This document shows positions 57,156 through 64,000 of a stretch of 64,000 nucleotides of DNA, piece by piece. Made by a program: the position numbers and the translations under genes. Origin of the DNA: Gamarada debralockiae (taxonomy: Eukaryota; Ascomycota; Leotiomycetes; Helotiales; Hyphodiscaceae); NCBI GenBank assembly GCA_002803225.1, contig NXFV01001211.1, positions 48,012 through 112,011 of the forward strand, given 5' to 3'. The notes beneath the pieces are model-generated. The model did no database searches and had not been told where the DNA came from. It was given only the letters and a program-made list of their open reading frames with translations. Numbering within the stretch: position 1 is the stretch's first letter; every line of letters starts with the position of its first letter.

Positions 57156-58793
57156 TCAAACGCTCCTTCCGCCAAATCCATAAATCTTTGCAACGCTCCC
57201 TACATTCTTTGCTCTCCCCTTTTCTCTTTCAAGTCCTAAACCTGGCATATTTCCCTTCCCCATAAACGCATCAACAAGCCCCAACCCATCCGCACTAATC
57301 TCAACAGCAGCCCATCTCTGTTCTCTTTCCCCAAACCTTCTCCCCCTTGTCTCTTTGTCGGACCCGGACCCAAGGTTGGGCGTCTCGTCCTTAAGCACCT
57401 CCACCACATAACAGTACCCTACTCCCCTCTCCACACCATCTATGCCACCCTCATCTTGGCCATATAACATCTCAGCATCCTCCCTCGTCTTGGGCAGCCG
57501 GCCCATCAGGAGATGCAGATCCGGGAATTGAGAGAAGATCTGACCGAGCGCAGGTTTGAGGGGGTTCGAGGGGAAGATTGACGTTGGTTGGGGGTTTTGA
57601 TTGGGTTGTTTGCGTGATGTTGTCGATTGATAAGGGTTGGGATATGGGTTCGAGGGATCGGCGGAGTAGGATTTCGTGGACACGGTCGTGTTGTGGAGGA
57701 TGGTTAGGATGTTTTGTGTGTGGGCTAGGGTGTGGAGGGTTTGCGAGAGGGTTGTGAGGAGGGTGTGTGCTATTGAATGTTAGTCGTAGAAGGATGGAGG
57801 AAAGGAGGAGGTGAGAGACAGGAAGACGTACATTCGCCTCTCTCTTTCCTTGCGAATAGTTCGTTGATGAGTTGCGTCATGTTGTCAATGATGATGATCT
57901 CCATACCCTCCTCATCATTCCCCTCAGTTCGTGGCTCTTCGTCGCCTTTACTCCGAGTCTCGGAATTACGTCCAACCTCACCTAAAACCTCCCAAAGCCC
58001 TTCAACATCAAACACTCTGCTGATAGCCACCATTTCCAAGCATCGCTGTACCTCTTCATTTACGCCCTTTCCATTTACATCATCCTCACCAACCTTTCCT
58101 TCATTGGCCCCATAATTTCCGGTGGCTGCGCTTTGGCGGTCATGCTTTGATCTGGAAGCTAGGATTCGAGATTTTAGGATCTTAGCTAGAAATGAGATTG
58201 GGAAGGAGCCGGTGGTGTCGATTATTGTTGCTTTTGATTTGGAGGGCTGAGCGGGCTTGGTAGGGGAAGTTTCCGAGGTTGAATGGTGAGAGAGGAGTAT
58301 TGAGCTCAGGAGGCGGAGTGATATCTTTGGCTTTTTAGTAAACATGCATGACAATTTGGGATTTGAGAAGGGCTTGAGGTAGAGAAATGAGCTCTGCTCT
58401 TGGTTTGTGAAGAATCAGGAAGACGGCAATGTTTGTAGCAACACATCTTTGAATAACTTAACCAATATAGAACGGTATTGGGCTAAGTCAGCTTCAAGAA
58501 GGACTGGCTTCTTGCAGTCTGAAGCAGACATAACACGTGACAATCGAGAAAGGGCAAAAAGGGCAACTTACCAGTCTACCCTCTCCTGCCTCAGCACTGA
58601 TACCCACGACTATTCCTCTCTCACAACCACCGCCAAGCATATAATCATCGATTTCCCCACATCCGGTTCGAATTCGTTCTCCTCTACCTGAGAACCGCTT
58701 CCGCTGCTTCTCTTCCATGGCCAGGAGATTGGAAGCGAGGATTGGTCTGGCTGGTTCTGGCGGAGGAATTTCTGTATGGTCTATTTCAATCAT
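57156..58793 (-). CDS. RecA/RAD51-family recombination protein, paralogue type
   Basis: Exons 58793-58572, 58324-57832 and 57769-57156 give 442 residues. The order of family elements is a GCGEIDDYMLGGGCERG segment, which precedes the P-loop in RAD51 paralogues, then VGISAEAGEGRLISLRLLSS. ATIIDTTGSF, the helix block LEMVAISRVFDVEGLWEVLG and a Walker B-like MEIIIIDNMTQLINEL follow. TLAHTQNILTILHNTTVST closes the core. The C-terminal third is rich in charged and Pro/Ser sequence. The P-loop lacks the usual GKT/S (it reads GEGR), so ATP binding may be weak or absent. The acceptor at 58324 is chosen because it joins GRL to ISLRLLSS in phase; an alternative 63 bp upstream keeps frame. RAD51 paralogues assist strand exchange in DNA repair; the exact orthologue cannot be named. 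Confidence 0.7.
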
Positions 58794-59325
58794 CTTGAAG
58801 CCCGCAACAACTGTGGATATGACCGGTCTGGATATGGAGGCTTAGACGCGGGTGAAAGTCTGAAAATGAAATGACGCGACGTCGAACGAGAGATCAGTCA
58901 AGGCATGCTGAAAGAAAGAGAAGTGAAAGAGACAAATAGGATCATTCCTAGCTGTAGGATCGTATTTCACATGCTAGATTTGAGATGTTGCCCTGAGAAG
59001 ATACTATTATGTTGATGGAAAAGAAAGTCGGAGGGCGTTGACGATTCGAAGCGAGCTCAGGACTTGTGAAGGCAGCATTGTCATCAGCAACACCTGAGCA
59101 TGAATCAAGTGAAACGAATTTAGCTTAAAATCTTGAGCCAAGTCTCCATCTACGTTAAAATATACATTTCGTACAGAAGAGCTCCGATCCTAAAGATTTC
59201 GAGCACATTTACGTCAGAGTCACGTGCTACACACCCTGGGCGCGCCTCCAAAGATCTAGACCGGTCCATACACGTCCACAACAACCTCCCAAGACTGCCA
59301 CAAATATCCAGATTTCACTTCCGGA
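58794..59325. other. Promoter side of the RAD51-like gene
   Basis: About 530 bp with no gene. It leads into the first recognisable unit of the repeat array. Confidence 0.35.
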
Positions 59326-62300
59326 GATGATCAGCGATTCTACGACGTGCAACAAAGCTGAAATCCTCTTCCTTTGGACCTCAAGCTTATTCAATTGGTG
59401 GTCTGATTGCTTCGCCAGAAAGCTGCAGAAAACGCTGTTCTTGACTTCAAACCCCCAGACAGTCCGTCCCAAGACCCTTGAGAAGCTGGATGTATGACGT
59501 GCAACAGATTCGTATCTCCTCGGGTTCTCACGCATCCTTCTATTCATCCTTCTTTATTTGAAGACCACAACACTACGCTAAAAGCCGTAGAGAGTTTGGG
59601 CATGGTGGGAAAGGGAAGTTTCGTTTCACAGCTAGCCTCATTTTAACGGCTCACGCCGCTCCAACCTGGGAGATCGACATAATCTCAGACTTGCAACAAA
59701 ACTCTTTTGACTTACTTTTTTTGGAGGGGATTTTAGGAAGATTATAGGTTTGTTAGGGTGTATAACAATGCATTCAAACGGTTTCTTCGGGACCGTTGAG
59801 TTTCGGGGCAGCCAATACGGGTGGTCGGGAAGTAAAAGCTTGTGTCACGTGAACTGACCAACCACGTTTCTTCCCGATCATCCAGAGCTTTGGATGAATA
59901 AAGTTAAAACGCCCTTCTGAAACTTTACATCTCCCTCTTCTCTGCAAACATCTGTATCCGAACATCCGAAACAACAACACTCTGCTAAGTTCTAACTATT
60001 CAAAATAGGAGCCAAGCAAGTCATCCAGACATCCAACCAACTACAGTAGTGCTTAAGGCCCAGCCCCATCTTCCCCCAAGCAGTCAAATCAGAAGAAATC
60101 AGCAAAACTGCGACTTGCAACAATCTCTTTGCCTTTTCTTCACTGCTTCAGAGTTCCGTAGAAGTGGGTTTATAACTTTCTAATTACCTAAATTCTATCG
60201 TTTTCCCGGAGGATTTACAAGCAGGGAACCTGAGACCTTGTCAACGGCCCGCACCTTTCGATCCGCCCAGGCCATCCCCTCATCTATTCTTGAAAGATCT
60301 GGGCGCTTTTACGATGTGCAACAAGCATAGATCTTATCTGATTGCCTTTCCTTTCAACACCATTGGACGGCTCTAGGCCCTCTATACCCCTTGGCGCTCT
60401 TTGTGATACGGGAGATCGGCAATTATTGCGATATGCAACAAAGGTTATGATGCTATCCCTTTCATCAACTTCTTGAAGACTCATTTGACAGCTTGTATTA
60501 CTCCGGAACGTCGGGAGTTGGTTTTTGAGTTAGTCTCGGTTTGTACGGAGTAGAGGCCATGAAATCAACCACGTGATCTCTAGACTGCAATTCCCCCACG
60601 TCCATACGTCCTCTTTCTCGCACGTCTAAGCATCAATAAAGACGTGGAGCAGGTAGTTCTCAGGTCTGGAAAGATTAAACCCCTTCCTACAGGGCTCTCT
60701 AACCAAGAAAACGGGAGAACCTCAATTTCTCCGCACCGAGGTTGCTCGCCTTGTCTCCCATCAGCGCGACAGCAATCTCTCGGGCTCCGGAACTTCCTAT
60801 CTAATTTAATTCCCATGAAGAAAGATCGACAAAAAGTACGACGTGCAACAGAATCCTTCATTATTTCAAGATATCTTCCAGTCCTACTTTCCGTCTCCAA
60901 ATTGGCGTTTCGAATAAACGTGGTTGGCAGGTCATCCGAGGTGGCTTGGCTATCAGCATCCAGACCCGATCATCCCACGGTTGTGTACCGCGATCGACAC
61001 TTTCTGCGATTTGCAACAAAACCTTTTCCCTTCGATCCATTTCCCGATGTGAAGCCCTCATAAGGCAGTTCGGGAGAGTCTTCAGATCTCGCTTTATCGG
61101 GCTTGTACAGTAATTAAACTGTCAACATCTTGGTGTCGACAAAGTAGTATCGGCCACGTGCCGAGACCTCTTTCCACCCAAGACGTCAAATTCTCTTCTT
61201 GTTCTTATTCCCGGAATCTAGGCATTTCATTCGACGTGCATCAAACAGATCCGGTCAACTAATCTTGGACACCTTATTTCTACTCGCTCTGCCATTCACT
61301 CAACTACAACTTGCTTTGGGTTTTCCACGAAGAAAGCCCAAGCTATGCCTCAGAAAAACCTGGTCGCCAAGCGAAGGCCATCTTTCAATCACTCCCAGCC
61401 GCTCCACATCCCACGCTGAAGAAGATCTGCATATTATCAGACGTGCAACAAAAGAAGGATAACAGCTGTCAGGTTTAGTCTTAGTCTCCTTTAGATTGGA
61501 CCTCTCGGCAATCTTCAACAAAGTTGCTTTGTTAAATCAGGCGTCCCGAACCAGGCAAACCTATGCGGAGGCTTCCTTTGCAGCCCTCTAGATCTTCTCA
61601 ACCGGTGTCAAGGCTTGGCTCAAGACATGATTGTGACACATTCAGGCGTGCAACAAAATGCATTAACACTCTTATACTTTGTGGCTTCGCTTTATTTGGC
61701 GGGCAATCTTCCATGTCGATTTAACGCCTCACGAGACTCGGCCCGGTGCAACGCGCCTGTGGACCCCTCCAGGCCACTGCACCTCCGACGTTGAAGAAGA
61801 TAGACGCTATATCAGACGTGCAACAATCGGACGAAGTCTCTTATGATCCTCTAAGAACCGTTGCATTATATTTGGCGTCTCAGTTTTAGCGCAAGGCTGC
61901 ATCTCGAATCCAAGCCTCCGGCTCTGGCCCTGTCCTCTTGAACCTTCCTGACCCCTCTACGGCCCGTATGATCATATAGTCGGCGCGAATTCAGACATGC
62001 AACAAAATTTGAAACATTCAATTCTTAGTTCTTCATCTCTTACATTGGTTCTGGCCTCGATATTCGGTACAAAGGCGTTCTGTCGAATGCGACTCTCCGA
62101 TGTCGCGTGACATCACGTCGACGCCTCTGGATCCCCTCGCTCCGAGTGAAGAGCTGATCGGCGCGAATTCAGACGTGCAACAGACTGAATAAACAGCTTT
62201 TGATTGTTTGTCTTCCTCAATTTTCCTTATATTCCCCCGCGTTACTGACTCGAGAGCCCCCTTTCTAAGTTGCAAGCTTTCCCGGTCTTTCGAGCTCTCT

Positions 62301-62720
62301 GGACCTCTTTATCCCAGTCGGGAGAGGATCACCATCGCCACGAAGTTAGACCTGCAACAAACCAAATAAACGTGCCCATATTTCCCTCTTGTTCTGCTCG
62401 AAATATACTTGGCTGTATCCTTACACGAGACGTACTTCAAGTTTCAAGCCTCCCAACCTTTTGACACCTCCAGGCCTTCTTTATCCGGGTCAGGAGATGA
62501 TCGGCACCATCTCAGATGTGCAACAAAATGAATACAGATGGCCCAGGTATTCCTCTTCCTGGACTTGAAATGTCCCTCGTTGCATGTTTTATAGGAGATC
62601 TATTCGAGTTTCAAGCTCCTTTGTTTTTTCGACCATTCTATGCCTTTATCCAGCATCAGAGCATAAGGAGATGATCAGCATGATGTCCCATGTGCAACAA
62701 ACATTTCTTTCCGTGTTTCC
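59326..62720 (+). repeat. Array of at least 17 diverged repeats with a GACGTGCAACAA core
   Basis: A core close to GACGTGCAACAA starts at 59344, 59496, 59688, 60112, 60313, 60430, 60840, 61008, 61233, 61440, 61645, 61815, 61994, 62172, 62349, 62515 and 62689. Most spacings are 150-225 bp; the last seven are 166-179 bp. One is 117 bp, and two double-length gaps near 59900 and 60600 may hold degenerate units. In 12 of 17 units GATC lies about 12-25 bp before the core, as in GGAGATGATCAGCG. Downstream some have AATAAAC, then a T/C-rich stretch. The rightmost units also share CTTCAAGTTTCAAGC and CTCCAGGCC-like blocks before a TTTATCC word. The TGCAACA heart is far better kept than the rest (only 61233, TGCATCA, differs). 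No frame stays open through the array. I do not recognise the element. Confidence 0.75.
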
Positions 62721-63559
62721 TTCTTGATCTCGGATGCTCAATAGGCTATTCAATCTTTCTACAACTCCAGGGCTTCCGCCAGAACATGATGCTGTTGCAT
62801 GGTGGTGCCTCTCAAAATCGAGGTTGATGACGTGTCTCTTCCTTTTCGGGAAAGTTCAGACCTCTTCGAATCATCTTCTTTCTCTCTTCCTCAAACTTTT
62901 CTTACGATATCACGGTGTACAGTAATCTTCGAAAGCGGCTTCTCCCAAAACAATCTCTCATACAAAGCCAGCTCCACTTTTTAGCTAATCCTTGCATGCA
63001 GCTTTGCCTTTTTCAGTAAGGCGCAGTGCAAGGATAATGTTCCGATGTGCCTTTAGTCATGTCATGCTCAATCTTAGTGTAGCTACTGAATCCGGCTTCC
63101 CCTTCATATCCCAGCTGCTAGAAGGTTTTATCTCGCTTCTCGACCAAAGGTTCTCAACTCGGTTACAGTAAGCGCTGATACGGAAGCCTACAGTACCAAG
63201 TCGCAAAAATGAAGGAGCCCGCTCGACACCGCGATCATATTTCAGAATGCTACGAGTATTGTGTTATGTGTGTTTAACAATCTTTGAGTCCCCGTCTGAG
63301 TACGCTAAGATAAGTTATTACGTGATCTGTAAAAATCGGCGTAACGTAGCGGTAAAGAGACAGTGAAGCTTTTGGAATGTTCAGGGTAAAAAGCATCTTT
63401 TGTCACAGACCGGTTTGTTAGCATTATTATTACTATACCAACATCCAGAACATGCTGGAACCACTTGGCGGCAATATTCTAATAGTATATACTGTAAGCA
63501 CCAGGTCTCCAAGGCCCTCTCTATCAAGTTATTATATATATTATATGTGATGTGAAGAT
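62721..63559. other. Spacer between the repeat array and the WD40 gene
   Basis: About 840 bp with no gene. A dense AT block (TATTATATATATTATATG) occurs just after the WD40 stop, as expected of a 3' flank. The core motif of the array is not seen here. Confidence 0.4.
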
Positions 63560-64000
63560 TTATACTGCCCTTCCACCACGTGGTATTTTACCCAGATCAA
63601 ATCCAATAAAAGTAACTCGACCGGACGCATGCCCCATTACAAGAAGGTTATCTCGTACAGCTAAATGTGTCGGTCGACAATCAGGAGGAAGCCATAAAAT
63701 ATTTTCTGTCCGATAAGCCACCCATTGCTCTTTGACATACAGGTATGATGAAAAATCGGACTGTGGTTGAACAACTGAGCGACAGAGACAGCTGAGCTCA
63801 AATAATCCGCGCTCTGATTTTAGATATGACCCATCACTAGAGAAAGAAAGGTTATGAATCAATCCTTCAGTGCTAAGTATCTGAATTGCTTCCTTTGTCC
63901 TTGAGTCCCAGAGCCTGGCTGTGTTATCGGCCGAGGCAGAGGCGAGGAGCTGGCCGTCTGGCGAAAAGGCTACTGCGTTGACCCTATTTGAATGACCCTC
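63560..64000 (-). CDS. WD40-repeat protein, 3' end (probably NLR-type), runs off the window
   Basis: The frame is open from the right edge to the stop at 63560 and gives the last 146 residues. It starts inside a canonical WD40 repeat: [20 protein letters not shown], then [13 protein letters not shown]. Another repeat-like strand set follows ([14 protein letters not shown]), then a C-terminal cap ending [19 protein letters not shown]. In fungi, repeats this regular usually form the sensor part of NACHT-WD40 (HET-E/NWD-type) NLR proteins, and such proteins often end with this kind of less regular blade. The N-terminal effector and NACHT parts would lie to the right of the window, so the class is inferred from the WD40 end only. 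Confidence 0.8.
   Translation of the reverse strand, partial: EGHSNRVNAVAFSPDGQLLASASADNTARLWDSRTKEAIQILSTEGLIHNLSFSSDGSYLKSERGLFELSCLCRSVVQPQSDFSSYLYVKEQWVAYRTENILWLPPDCRPTHLAVRDNLLVMGHASGRVTFIGFDLGKIPRGGRAV

Noticed and set aside
59326..62720. CRISPR array
   Set aside because: The shared core is only about 12 bp and diverged, spacers are about 160 bp or more and partly similar to each other, and the host is a eukaryote.
63330..63400. tRNA-like start with TAGCGGTAA
   Set aside because: No matching B box or cloverleaf could be drawn.

Overview
This window looks like chromosomal DNA of a filamentous ascomycete (Pezizomycotina, plausibly Leotiomycetes). Almost every gene has short introns of about 46-170 bp with GT-AG borders. 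The gene set (NACHT NLR, HOG-pathway MAPKK, MtfA-type regulator, SUR7/PalI protein, Spp1/COMPASS, DUF6594 proteins, C6 zinc-cluster regulator) is typical of that group. All exon models were built by eye from reading frame, splice signals and family resemblance. No search was run.

Layout. 1-4017 (+): 3' part of a NACHT/TPR NLR-like gene entering from the left edge. 4216-6906 (-): repetitive secreted surface protein. 7880-9667 (-): Rab escort protein. 10420-13185 (-): ferric-reductase-type flavocytochrome with an exact iron-regulator GATA site 40 bp before its ATG. 15185-16219 (+): exosome subunit Rrp43. 16877-17708 (+): SUR7/PalI-type membrane protein, whose 3' end appears duplicated downstream. 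17709-28018: about 10 kb with no supportable gene. 28019-29163 (+): MtfA-like C2H2 regulator. 31495-32983 (-): CE2-like SGNH esterase. 34200-34727 (+): BLOC-1 subunit-like coiled coil. 35812-38184 (+): PHD-finger Spp1. 39156-40134 (-): broken DUF6594 gene. About 40.9-42.0 kb (+): decayed coding sequence. 42464-44362 (-): auxin-efflux-carrier-like transporter. 46972-48899 (+): Pbs2-type MAPKK. 49393-50451 (-): intact DUF6594 gene. 51151-52867 (+): putative nuclear regulator with a Cys cluster. 54535-55003 (+): broken C6 zinc-cluster gene. About 55.0-56.98 kb (+): broken DUF6594/ZZ/double-retropepsin gene. 57156-58793 (-): RAD51-like protein. 59.3-62.7 kb: non-coding array of diverged repeats. 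63560-64000 (-): 3' end of a WD40 gene leaving at the right edge.

How it fits together. The first 52 kb is mostly housekeeping and signalling genes (membrane traffic, RNA decay, chromatin, osmostress, iron). The last 12 kb is accessory in character: AT-rich spacer, two broken genes side by side, a repeat array and an NLR-type WD40 gene. The most unusual object is the array at 59.3-62.7 kb. At least 17 units, mostly 150-225 bp apart, share a core close to GACGTGCAACAA, often preceded by GATC, while the sequence between cores has diverged strongly. I do not recognise it as a described element.
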